Positions 39,351-47,473 of a stretch of 64,000 nt of DNA are shown here, one piece after another. The stretch lies in assembly GCA_017935505.1 (NCBI GenBank), contig JAGBHM010000004.1, positions 62,001 through 126,000 on the forward strand, in the 5' to 3' direction. The first letter of the stretch is position 1, and each line of letters begins with the position of its first letter. The stretch comes from Bacteroidales bacterium (lineage in GTDB: Bacteria > Bacteroidota > Bacteroidia > Bacteroidales > UBA932). The position numbers and the translations under genes were made by a program. The notes under the pieces are model-generated. The model saw nothing but the letters and a program-made list of their open reading frames with translations, did no database searches and was not told the origin of the DNA.

Positions 39351-40045
39351 TGGGAAAATTGTACGACAGACTTACCCAGGATTACCGCATCAAGGAGGGA
39401 TTGAAGGCCTGCATAAACTGCGGCACTTGCACAGCTATCTGTCCGGCAGCTGAATTTTACCAATATGACCCGAGGCAGATTGTGGACATTGTCCAGAGCA
39501 AAGATGATGCAGAGATTGAAAAACTGCTCAAAAGCGAGACAATATGGTATTGTGGAGAGTGCATGTCCTGCATTACAAGATGTCCAAGAAAAAATGCACC
39601 AGGGCTCGTTATTATGGCACTGAGAAGCCTCTCTATGGAGATGGGATACTTTGCTGAATCAGAAAAAGGACGCCAGCAATATGCACTCACAAAGGTGCTT
39701 TGCGACAACATACTCAATTATGGCTACTGTGTATATCCGAGAACATTTGCCTCTGCACTCCACCCGGAAGCCGGGAAAATATGGGAGTGGCAGGAGAAAC
39801 ATATGGAAGATATCTATGCCAGAATGGGTGCCAATCTCGACGGAGACGGAACCGGAGCATTGAGAAGAATTCCTCAAAAAGACCTTGACGAGCTTAAACG
39901 CATTTTTGACATAACAGGCGCTACACAAAGGATAGAGACTATCAACAGATGCTCCATGGAAAAGGCCAAAGAGCTGGGACTCAGCGAAGAGGAGTATTTT
40001 ATGAAAGTCTTTACAGAAACTGAAAAAGATCACTTGAACCATTAG
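39350..40045 (+). CDS. HdrC-like 4Fe-4S dicluster protein
   Basis: A 231-residue cytoplasmic protein with two ferredoxin cluster motifs near the start: CINCGTCTAICP (about 22-33) and CGECMSCITRCP (about 69-80). The C-terminal half is helical. This is the HdrC-type electron-carrying subunit of heterodisulfide-reductase-like complexes. It overlaps marR by one base and is followed 4 bases later by the HdrB-like gene. Confidence 0.85.
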   Translation: MGKLYDRLTQDYRIKEGLKACINCGTCTAICPAAEFYQYDPRQIVDIVQSKDDAEIEKLLKSETIWYCGECMSCITRCPRKNAPGLVIMALRSLSMEMGYFAESEKGRQQYALTKVLCDNILNYGYCVYPRTFASALHPEAGKIWEWQEKHMEDIYARMGANLDGDGTGALRRIPQKDLDELKRIFDITGATQRIETINRCSMEKAKELGLSEEEYFMKVFTETEKDHLNH

Positions 40046-40049
40046 AATC

Positions 40050-41117
40050 ATGATATACGAAGGAAAACAGAAGATATGGTCTGATTATCAGAAAGATATT
40101 CCGGATGACCACTATTTTTATGTAAGAAGCTGCATAAGGCAGAGCTTCTTTCCGGCATCAGAACAGACCTTTCTTGACATTACCAGAAACAGGTTGCATA
40201 AAGATTTCTTTGAGTCGGAACACCATACAACATGCGGAGGTATAGCCTACCATTCGGATGCAATACCTCAGGAGACTGCAATGACTATAATTGCCAGACA
40301 GTTTGCCCTGATGCACAAATATGGCTATGAAAACTATGTCTGCTCATGCATAACCTCATTCGGACTCTATACAGAGACACTTGAGACATGGCGCGAGTTT
40401 CCAGAACTGGAGGCCAGAATAAAGGAGAAGCTGTGGGAGTCATGCAAATTGGAGTTTGCAAAACCAAAATATCTTGCCCATGCCAGTGATATAATCTACA
40501 AATTCAGGAACCAAATTGCCCAGCAGGCAAAATTCAAGCTCATCAATAAAAAGACCGGAGAGCCGCTCAGAGTGGTGGAACATATCGGATGCCACTATGC
40601 CAAGATGTTCCCATCCAAAGGGTTTGGAGGAGCCGAATATCCATATGTACTTGCCGGAATGATTGAGGCGTGGGGTGGCGAAGTAATTGATTATCCTGAA
40701 CGTAGGCATTGCTGCGGATTCGGATTCAGACAATATCTTGTACAGAGCAACCGCGGCTACTCACTTTCAAATACACACAAAAAATTTGAATCGATGGAGC
40801 CGTATAAACCGGATATGATAATTACCAATTGCCCTGGATGCCCATACTTCCTCGACAGATGGCAATATGTAATATCTGAAATGGAGGGCAAGACCTACGG
40901 CAAGGATGGCCACGGTATTCCGGTATTCACCTACGAAGAGGTTGCCGGCCTTGTATTGGGATACGACCCTTGGGATCTTGGCCTGCAGGTACACCAGGTA
41001 AGCGTGGAACCGCTCCTCGACAAGATGGGAATACCATATGACCCGTCGAAAAAATATAAAGGAATAAATGGCAAAGATCTGGGTAGGCCGGAACTTCCTA
41101 CTTGCGCATGTCTGTAA
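40050..41117 (+). CDS. HdrB-like protein (CCG domain, one copy degenerate)
   Basis: A 355-residue HdrB-like subunit. The C-terminal CCG motif is complete: C181, C221-C222 (CCGFG), C261 and C264 (CPGC), which in HdrB holds a noncubane [4Fe-4S] cluster. The N-terminal copy is altered: C28, then TCGG with a single Cys (C62) instead of CC, then CSC (C98, C100) instead of CxxC. So only one of the two clusters of methanogen HdrB is certain. The partner thiol or disulfide is unknown. Confidence 0.85.
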   Translation: MIYEGKQKIWSDYQKDIPDDHYFYVRSCIRQSFFPASEQTFLDITRNRLHKDFFESEHHTTCGGIAYHSDAIPQETAMTIIARQFALMHKYGYENYVCSCITSFGLYTETLETWREFPELEARIKEKLWESCKLEFAKPKYLAHASDIIYKFRNQIAQQAKFKLINKKTGEPLRVVEHIGCHYAKMFPSKGFGGAEYPYVLAGMIEAWGGEVIDYPERRHCCGFGFRQYLVQSNRGYSLSNTHKKFESMEPYKPDMIITNCPGCPYFLDRWQYVISEMEGKTYGKDGHGIPVFTYEEVAGLVLGYDPWDLGLQVHQVSVEPLLDKMGIPYDPSKKYKGINGKDLGRPELPTCACL

Positions 41118-41135
41118 AATTTAACCAAACTTAAG

Positions 41136-42152
41136 ATGAATAATAATGTAATAATTATAGGAGGCGGCCCATGTGGTCTTGAGGCTTCTGCCCAGCTCCA
41201 CCAAATGGGATACAATGTAATACTTGTTGAAAGAGAGCCACAATTGGGAGGCCATCTTGCAAAATGGGACAGACTCTTTCCGGAAGGAATAAAGGCTAAA
41301 GAGGTTCTGGATCAATTAATTGCAAATATAAACGGAGTAAAATACTTCCTTAATACAGAGGTAAAATCAATAAACCAGCTCGACAAGGAGTACAATGTGA
41401 TACTCTCGAACGGAATCACAATTCTTGCAACAGCGGTCCTTATGGCCTCAGGCTTCGACCTCTTCCCTGCCGAAAAGAAAGAGGAGTACGGATATGGCAT
41501 CTACGACAAGGTTATTACCAATGCCGACCTGGAAAACTACTTCAATACCGGTAAGGACCGTCGTATTACAGCGGCCCCAAAGAGAATCGGATTTGTGCAC
41601 TGTGTCGGTTCCAGAGATGAAAAAGCGGGAAACAGATATTGCTCAAAAGTATGCTGTGCCACTGCCGTAAAACAGGCATGTGAAGCCAAAGAGGCCTTCC
41701 CTGATGCTGAAGTCTTCTGTTTCTATATGGATTTGAGGATGTTCGGACGAGGCTATGAAGATCTTTATCTGCGTGCCCAGAAAGAGTATGGCGTACGTTT
41801 TATAAGGGGCCGTGTTTCTGAGGTTGCAGAGGATATCAACAGCCAGCTTATTGTAAAGGCAGAGGATACATTGAGTGGAAAACCGATAAAGGTAACTCTC
41901 GACCTGCTTGTTCTGATGGCCGGAATGACAAATTGCCAGGCAGGAGTCAAAGTGGCAAACATGCTCTCTCTCAAAAAGGATGATGATGGTTTCTTCACCT
42001 GCAAGGATTCGATACTGCATCTGCAGCAGAGCGACAAGAAGGGAATTTTCTATGCAGGCGCATGTACAGGTCCCAAGACATTGCCGGATACTCTGCACGA
42101 AGCGAGAGCTGCAGCTATCGCCATACATAACTATTTTAAAGAGAGGAAATAA
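41136..42152 (+). CDS. HdrA/QmoA-like FAD oxidoreductase (short form)
   Basis: A 338-residue flavoprotein with FAD-binding IIIGGGPCGLEASAQ at residues 5-19 and the HdrA-specific FVHCVGSRDEKAGNRYCSKVCC cluster motif at about 150. Full HdrA proteins are about 650 residues and carry extra ferredoxin domains; this one lacks them and is closer in size to QmoA. The one-base overlap (TAATG) with the next gene suggests coupling. It could be the electron-bifurcating or electron-input flavin. Confidence 0.85.
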   Translation: MNNNVIIIGGGPCGLEASAQLHQMGYNVILVEREPQLGGHLAKWDRLFPEGIKAKEVLDQLIANINGVKYFLNTEVKSINQLDKEYNVILSNGITILATAVLMASGFDLFPAEKKEEYGYGIYDKVITNADLENYFNTGKDRRITAAPKRIGFVHCVGSRDEKAGNRYCSKVCCATAVKQACEAKEAFPDAEVFCFYMDLRMFGRGYEDLYLRAQKEYGVRFIRGRVSEVAEDINSQLIVKAEDTLSGKPIKVTLDLLVLMAGMTNCQAGVKVANMLSLKKDDDGFFTCKDSILHLQQSDKKGIFYAGACTGPKTLPDTLHEARAAAIAIHNYFKERK

Positions 42153-42481
42153 TGGCAAATTTCGGATATTCTTTGACAAAAAGTTCCAGAATTGATCTCA
42201 ACAACCGCAACATAGAAAAATGGAACAGGCTTGTTGAACTGGAACCAGATGTGCTCAAATGTATGGCCTGCGGCTCGTGTACAGCCAGCTGTACTGCCGG
42301 TAAATTCACAAAAACAAGTTTGAGAAGCGCCATACTCTATCTGCAAAATGGTCAGGAGAAGGAGGCACTGGAGTATATACAGTCATGCCTGTTGTGCGGC
42401 AAATGTTTCATGGTATGCCCAAGAGCCATCAATACGAGACATTTATTATTATCAATCAGCAAAATTTACAGTAATAGATGA
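42152..42481 (+). CDS. Second HdrC-like 4Fe-4S protein
   Basis: A 109-residue protein with CMACGSCTASCT (about residues 31-42) and CLLCGKCFMVCP (about 75-86), giving two [4Fe-4S] clusters. Smaller than the first HdrC-like subunit and probably bridges the flavoprotein and the membrane subunit. Overlaps the next gene by 4 bases (ATGA). Confidence 0.85.
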   Translation: MANFGYSLTKSSRIDLNNRNIEKWNRLVELEPDVLKCMACGSCTASCTAGKFTKTSLRSAILYLQNGQEKEALEYIQSCLLCGKCFMVCPRAINTRHLLLSISKIYSNR

Positions 42482-44310
42482 GAGAAAGAATTATAGGTGG
42501 CTATGACCATTTTGTGCTGCCATTCATGATAGGAATGATCTTTATCCTTGTATATCTGCTTATTGCAATGATAAAGGTCATAATGTCGCTGCCGGCCTCC
42601 GACAGAAAGAAACTGGCTCTTTCGCTTATAAATCCCAAGATAATGTACAAAAATATAAGGGACATTATTTGCGATTGCCTTTTACATATAAAAATATTCA
42701 AACGCAACCTGTTGCTGGGTTACATGCATGCCAGCATTGCATTCGGCTGGTTTATGATAATTGTCATCGGACATATTGAAGTGATGCTGTTTGTGCCACA
42801 GCGCAACGGTTCGCTCTACTACCCTCTCTTCTACAGATTTTTTGTTGCAGAGCAGAACCAGACACTTAAAGGTGCAGTATTCTTCTTTTTGATGGACTTC
42901 TTCCTTCTGGTAATACTCAGCGGTATCGGACTTGCCATGTACAAGAGGATAAGGTCCCGTGCGCTTGGAATGAGAAGGACAACCAAACCATGCTTTGCAG
43001 ATAGGGTTGCATTATATTGCCTCTGGTCTATTTTCCCATTAAGACTTCTGGCCGAAGGATTTACAGCAGGCATAAGTGGCGGCAGCTTCCTTACCAAGCC
43101 TACCAATATGCTATTTGCAAGTTTCCTTGGCAACGACATGAATATAATGCCTACATGGTGGGCATACTCAACAGTTCTCGGAATCTTTTTCCTTGCATTG
43201 CCATTCAGCAGATATATGCACATCCCTACCGAAGCATTCTACATTTTCCTCAGAAATGCAGGATTGAAGATACACCATCCACGCAAAGGAGTTGCGGAGG
43301 CCGAAATCTACTCATGCTCAAGTTGCGGAATATGTCTTGATGCATGTCCGATGAATGTGCAAAAGAAGAATCTGCCATACTCTTCTGTATATTTCATACG
43401 TTTCCAAAGAAGAAATAACAAAAAGAAAATCAATGAGATAGCCGACAAATGTCTGATGTGTGGCAAATGTGTTGCACTTTGTCCTGTTGGGGTAGATTCA
43501 TGTGGTCTGAAACAGGCTCAGAGAGCTGTTGTAAATAACACCCTGCCGTATGACTACAAATTCCTCGGCACTGCAGGTCATACCGCAGCAGCTCCTCAGA
43601 ATGACGATAACGGCATACTCTATTTTGCAGGCTGTATGACACACCTCACCCCTGCCATCATCAAATCAATGACAAAAATATTTGAAGCGGCAGGAGAAAA
43701 ATATCTCTTTGCAGATAAAGATGGCGGTGTATGTTGCGGAAGGCCGCTTATGCTGGCCGGAAAGACAGAGGCGGCAAAAGAGGTGATTGCAAAGAATACA
43801 CAAAATATTATGGAGAGCGGCTGCAAGACAGTTGTACTGTCGTGTCCAATCTGTCTAAAAGTGCTGAAAGAGGAGTATAATCTGAAAGGAATTACCCTTC
43901 TGCACCATACCCAGTATATAAACAACCTGATCCAGCAGAAGCGTCTTGTACTCAACAAGAGTGAGGAGAGCTTCGTCTTCCACGACCCTTGCGAACTTGG
44001 AAGAGGCTGTAATATCTACAATGAACCGAGAAATGTACTGCAATCTATCGGGCAGTTGAAGAAGGCAGGCAAAGAGAAGAAGGAGAGCATATGCTGTGGA
44101 GGAAGTTTGGGCAGCCTCACACTCAATTATAACGACAGAGTAAAGATTACACAGGAATCGCTCAATATACTCACATACAATAATCCTGACAAGATTGTCA
44201 CAGCATGTCCTCTGTGTCTTAAAACATTCTCAGACCAATCTGCCAGACCTGTTGTAGACATTGCGCAAACCGTTGCAGAGAATATTTGCAACGGTTGCAT
44301 AAAACAGTAA
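42478..44310 (+). CDS. Membrane-bound HdrE-HdrD fusion-like iron-sulfur subunit
   Basis: A 610-residue protein. The first ~260 residues hold about five membrane helices with histidines (YMHASIAFGW, VIGHIEVM) like those that bind heme b in NarI/HdrE. Two ferredoxin motifs follow (CSSCGICLDACP and CLMCGKCVALCP, about 280-335). The C-terminal half has two CCG domains (CMTH...CCGRP...CPIC; CELG...CCGGS...CPLC). This order is that of DsrM-DsrK or HmeC-HmeD joined in one chain. It would connect menaquinone in the membrane to the soluble Hdr-like subunits. The fusion layout is notable. Confidence 0.85.
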   Translation: MRERIIGGYDHFVLPFMIGMIFILVYLLIAMIKVIMSLPASDRKKLALSLINPKIMYKNIRDIICDCLLHIKIFKRNLLLGYMHASIAFGWFMIIVIGHIEVMLFVPQRNGSLYYPLFYRFFVAEQNQTLKGAVFFFLMDFFLLVILSGIGLAMYKRIRSRALGMRRTTKPCFADRVALYCLWSIFPLRLLAEGFTAGISGGSFLTKPTNMLFASFLGNDMNIMPTWWAYSTVLGIFFLALPFSRYMHIPTEAFYIFLRNAGLKIHHPRKGVAEAEIYSCSSCGICLDACPMNVQKKNLPYSSVYFIRFQRRNNKKKINEIADKCLMCGKCVALCPVGVDSCGLKQAQRAVVNNTLPYDYKFLGTAGHTAAAPQNDDNGILYFAGCMTHLTPAIIKSMTKIFEAAGEKYLFADKDGGVCCGRPLMLAGKTEAAKEVIAKNTQNIMESGCKTVVLSCPICLKVLKEEYNLKGITLLHHTQYINNLIQQKRLVLNKSEESFVFHDPCELGRGCNIYNEPRNVLQSIGQLKKAGKEKKESICCGGSLGSLTLNYNDRVKITQESLNILTYNNPDKIVTACPLCLKTFSDQSARPVVDIAQTVAENICNGCIKQ

Positions 44311-44325
44311 AATAGATTACTTTTG
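44295..44325 (+). promoter_or_regulatory. Promoter of the cysteate synthase-SulP pair
   Basis: A -33 TTG (44295-44297) and a -7 TACTTTTG (44318-44325) with 20 bases between, 26 bases upstream of the ATG. The -33 lies in the last codons of the membrane Hdr gene, so the pair can be transcribed separately. Confidence 0.65.
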
Positions 44326-44351
44326 CACCCGTTTTAAATCTACTTAAAATT

Positions 44352-45641
44352 ATGGAAATCAAACCTACAGAATACACCCTGCAGACCGTTGCCACCGGCC
44401 GCAATTACCCGGACAGCGGATGGCTGCTTGGTGATAAGGAGTGCTCATCCCCATCACTTATAAGAGCAGTATATGCAAAAAAACAGATTGAGTTCAAAGA
44501 TAACAGCTTCGGACTCTATAAATTTGCCGACTGGCTCCCTGTGCAAAGGGCGCTGGAGGGTTCATGCGCACCTGTAACATATAAAAGCGAAGGTTTGGCC
44601 AAAGAGCTTGGTCTTACTAACCTATATATCACATTCTCAGGCTATTGGCCAGAGAAGGGGGCAACAATGTACACATGTTCATTCAAGGAGACAGAGGCCT
44701 ACTCCGTATGTGCAAGGCTTCCTAAAGATGAAAAGAAGATTCTTGTTGTTGCTTCAGCCGGAAATACTGCAAGGGCTTTTGCTCAGGTATGTTCCGACAA
44801 CAATATTCCTATTGTAATAGCGGTTCCTTTTGAAAATATGGGAGCCCTCTGGTTTAAGAAACCCCTCAACAAATGTGTGAAGATCATCTGCACACCTGCC
44901 GGAACAGACTACTTTGATGCAATCCAGCTCGGAGCAAAGGTTTGTGAGTCTCCTGCATTCCTCGAAGAGGGCGGTGCAAAGAATGTGGCTCGCAGAGACG
45001 GTATGGGTACAACTGTTCTCTCTGCTGTTGAACATATCGGACGCATTCCTGACAGCTATTTCCAGGCTATCGGAAGCGGTACCGGAACTATCGCAGCATG
45101 GGAGGCCAACATGAGATTTATAGAAGACGGCCGTTTCGGCAACCACCTGATGAAGCTTATCCCATCACAAAACATTCCTTTCACTCCTATGTATGATGCC
45201 TGGAAACAGGATAGCAGGGCTCTTCTCCAATATGATGAGGAGGATGCTGTAAAACGTGCGCTGGAGATTGATGCAAAAGTGCTTTCAAACAGAAGGCCTC
45301 CATACTCTCTTGCCGGAGGATTGTACGATGCGGTAAAAGCTACCGGCGGAGATATTGAACTTGCCACCAATGAGGAGCTCAGAGAGGCTTGTCAGCTCTT
45401 TGAGAAGGTAGAGGGTAATGATGTACATCCTGCAGCAGGAGTTGCCATTGTAAGCCTTAAAAAGGCCCTTGCAAGCGGTAAGATATCAAAAGATGAGGTT
45501 GTAATGCTCAATATTACCGGAGGTGGTGAGAAACGTTTCAAGAGAGAATTCAAATATGTACAGGCAGAGCCGGATCTTGTAATTTCAAGTACAGAAGATT
45601 CTGCTGTGATTATTGAGAAAGTTCTGAATCTGTTCAAATAA
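44352..45641 (+). CDS. Cysteate synthase-like PLP enzyme
   Basis: A 429-residue fold-type II PLP enzyme related to threonine synthase. The candidate PLP lysine lies in TCSFKETEAY, the Asn loop in SAGNTARAF and the phosphate loop in GSGTGTIAAWEA. The overall layout, including the N-terminal GRNYPDSGWLL region and the FSGYWPEKGATM segment, fits cysteate synthase (phosphoserine + sulfite to L-cysteate), known from coenzyme M synthesis in Methanosarcina and, in Bacteroidetes, linked to sulfonolipids. The assignment is by recall. Threonine synthase is the main alternative. It forms a unit with the SulP gene. Confidence 0.75.
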   Translation: MEIKPTEYTLQTVATGRNYPDSGWLLGDKECSSPSLIRAVYAKKQIEFKDNSFGLYKFADWLPVQRALEGSCAPVTYKSEGLAKELGLTNLYITFSGYWPEKGATMYTCSFKETEAYSVCARLPKDEKKILVVASAGNTARAFAQVCSDNNIPIVIAVPFENMGALWFKKPLNKCVKIICTPAGTDYFDAIQLGAKVCESPAFLEEGGAKNVARRDGMGTTVLSAVEHIGRIPDSYFQAIGSGTGTIAAWEANMRFIEDGRFGNHLMKLIPSQNIPFTPMYDAWKQDSRALLQYDEEDAVKRALEIDAKVLSNRRPPYSLAGGLYDAVKATGGDIELATNEELREACQLFEKVEGNDVHPAAGVAIVSLKKALASGKISKDEVVMLNITGGGEKRFKREFKYVQAEPDLVISSTEDSAVIIEKVLNLFK

Positions 45642-45667
45642 TAAACTGTCGGATAAAAAAGTTTTAT

Positions 45668-47383
45668 ATGGCAAAATTCAATCTGGCTGAAGTTTTCCAG
45701 CCCAAAATACTTGAGTTGTTCAAAAAGGGCAACTACAATAAACAGACATTTACGGCCGACCTTATAGCCGGTATCATAGTTGGTATCATTGCGCTTCCTC
45801 TTGCAATTGCATTCGGTATCGCATCTGGTGTATCACCTCAGCAAGGTTTGATAACTGCAGTTGTTGCGGGTTTCCTTGTATCACTACTTGGTGGATCACA
45901 CTTTTTGATTGGAGGTCCTACAGGTGCATTCATTGTAATTGTATATGGAATTGTTGCACAATATGGCATCTCAGGATTGATCATAGCAACTGTTCTGGCC
46001 GGTATCATACTGGTACTTATGGGCGTGTTCAAGCTGGGAAGCATCATCAAGTTCATCCCCTATCCTATTGTGGTTGGTTTTACCAGCGGTATCGCTGTTG
46101 TAATATTCTCAACCCAGGTAAAGGATTTCCTCGGCCTTACAATAGATAATCTTCCAAGTGAGTTCATCCCTCAATGGGGAGCATATTTCAGCCACATCAG
46201 CACATTCAATCTCAATGAGTTCCTGTTGAGCCTCGGCTGTCTGCTCATTATTATATTCTGGCCTAAGGTAACCAACAAAGTGCCTGGTTCGCTCATTGCT
46301 ATAATAGTTGGAACCGGAGCCTCTATCATTCTGGCAAAATATTGCGGAATAGAGTTCGCTACAATCGGAAGCAAATTCCCTGAGCTGGCAAATGGTATTG
46401 AAATACCTAAACCGACAGCTCCAAATATCACTTGGGATACTGTACAAAGCATGTTCCAGCCTGCATTCACCATTGCACTTCTGTGTGCTATCGAGTCACT
46501 TTTGGCAGCAATGGTTGCCGATGGTGTTACAGGAAAAAGACACAACTCAAATACAGAGCTTATTGGTCAGGGTATTGCAAATATAATTACCCCATTCTTT
46601 GGCGGTATTCCTGCAACAGGTGCATTGGCTAGAACAATGGCAAATATCAATAACGGCGGAAAATCTCCGGTAGCAGGTATTGTACACGCTATTGTACTTC
46701 TGCTCATCTTCCTCTTCCTGATGCCTTATGCAGTCTATATTCCACTGGGATGTCTGGCTGCAATCCTTGTAATGGTTGCATACAATATGAGTGAGTGGAG
46801 AACATTCAAATACCTGCTAAAAGGAAATAAAATGGATGTTTCGGTGCTTCTCATCACCTTCTTCCTTACAGTAGTGATAGACCTTACTGTTGCAATTGAA
46901 GTGGGACTTGTATTGGCCATTATATTGTTTGTAAAACGTATCTCTGAAACTTCATCAATAAAAGTACTTGAAGGTGACAGCGTTGCCGGAACTGAAAATG
47001 ATGAGATTGCACAGCTTGCAGATACTGAGCATCTGGATATTGCACCAGGTGTTGAGATATATGAGATCGACGGTCCTTTCTTCTTCGGACTTGCCAGCAA
47101 ACTTGACGAAATAGACAGGGATTTGCGCAAACAGGGTATCAAGGTGCGTATCATAAGGATGAGGAAAGTTCCGTTCATGGATTCAACAGGTCTTAACAAC
47201 TTGAGAAGCCTTTGGAAACGCTCAAATAGAGAGAATGTACAGATAATCCTCAGCGGTGTAAATGAGAATGTTCTTGCATACCTCAATAAGGTTGGATTTG
47301 CCCAGGAGTTGGGAGAAGAGTACATCTTCCCTCACATCATTCCGGCAGTAGCCAAGGCAAATGAGCTGAGCGAAAGGAAATAA
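45668..47383 (+). CDS. SulP-family anion transporter with STAS domain
   Basis: A 571-residue protein with about 11-14 membrane helices (from about residue 28) carrying the family signature (FGIASGVSPQQGL, GGSHFLIGGPTGAF) and a C-terminal STAS domain (PFMDSTGLNNLRSL, about 500-515). SulP proteins move sulfate, bicarbonate or other anions. Sitting 26 bases after cysteate synthase and ending in a terminator, it most likely supplies sulfate or sulfite for cysteate. A bicarbonate transporter is the alternative. Confidence 0.9.
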   Translation: MAKFNLAEVFQPKILELFKKGNYNKQTFTADLIAGIIVGIIALPLAIAFGIASGVSPQQGLITAVVAGFLVSLLGGSHFLIGGPTGAFIVIVYGIVAQYGISGLIIATVLAGIILVLMGVFKLGSIIKFIPYPIVVGFTSGIAVVIFSTQVKDFLGLTIDNLPSEFIPQWGAYFSHISTFNLNEFLLSLGCLLIIIFWPKVTNKVPGSLIAIIVGTGASIILAKYCGIEFATIGSKFPELANGIEIPKPTAPNITWDTVQSMFQPAFTIALLCAIESLLAAMVADGVTGKRHNSNTELIGQGIANIITPFFGGIPATGALARTMANINNGGKSPVAGIVHAIVLLLIFLFLMPYAVYIPLGCLAAILVMVAYNMSEWRTFKYLLKGNKMDVSVLLITFFLTVVIDLTVAIEVGLVLAIILFVKRISETSSIKVLEGDSVAGTENDEIAQLADTEHLDIAPGVEIYEIDGPFFFGLASKLDEIDRDLRKQGIKVRIIRMRKVPFMDSTGLNNLRSLWKRSNRENVQIILSGVNENVLAYLNKVGFAQELGEEYIFPHIIPAVAKANELSERK

Positions 47384-47403
47384 TCTTCCCGACACATAAT
47401 TGT

Positions 47404-47438
47404 AAAGTCCCTATCCCGCGTGGAAAGGGACTTTTTTT
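47404..47438 (+). terminator. Terminator after the SulP gene
   Basis: AAAGTCCCT (47404-47412) pairs with AGGGACTTT (47426-47434), 13-base loop, then seven T. Confidence 0.9.
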
Positions 47439-47440
47439 AT

Positions 47441-47448
47441 TATCTTTG
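47441..47448 (+). promoter_or_regulatory. Bacteroidetes -7 element for uraA-upp
   Basis: TATCTTTG, directly after the preceding terminator and 25 bases before the ATG at 47474. The -33 region falls in the terminator and is weak. Confidence 0.5.
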
Positions 47449-47473
47449 TTCTAATTCAAACCATTCAATTTGT

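Noticed and set aside
44352-45641. Plain threonine synthase
   Set aside because: The fold agrees, but the N-terminal layout and the neighbouring SulP gene fit cysteate synthase better. Kept as the main alternative.
47420-47473. Extended N-terminus for the uracil permease
   Set aside because: It begins inside the terminator of the SulP gene and upstream of the -7 element; the ATG at 47474 fits better.
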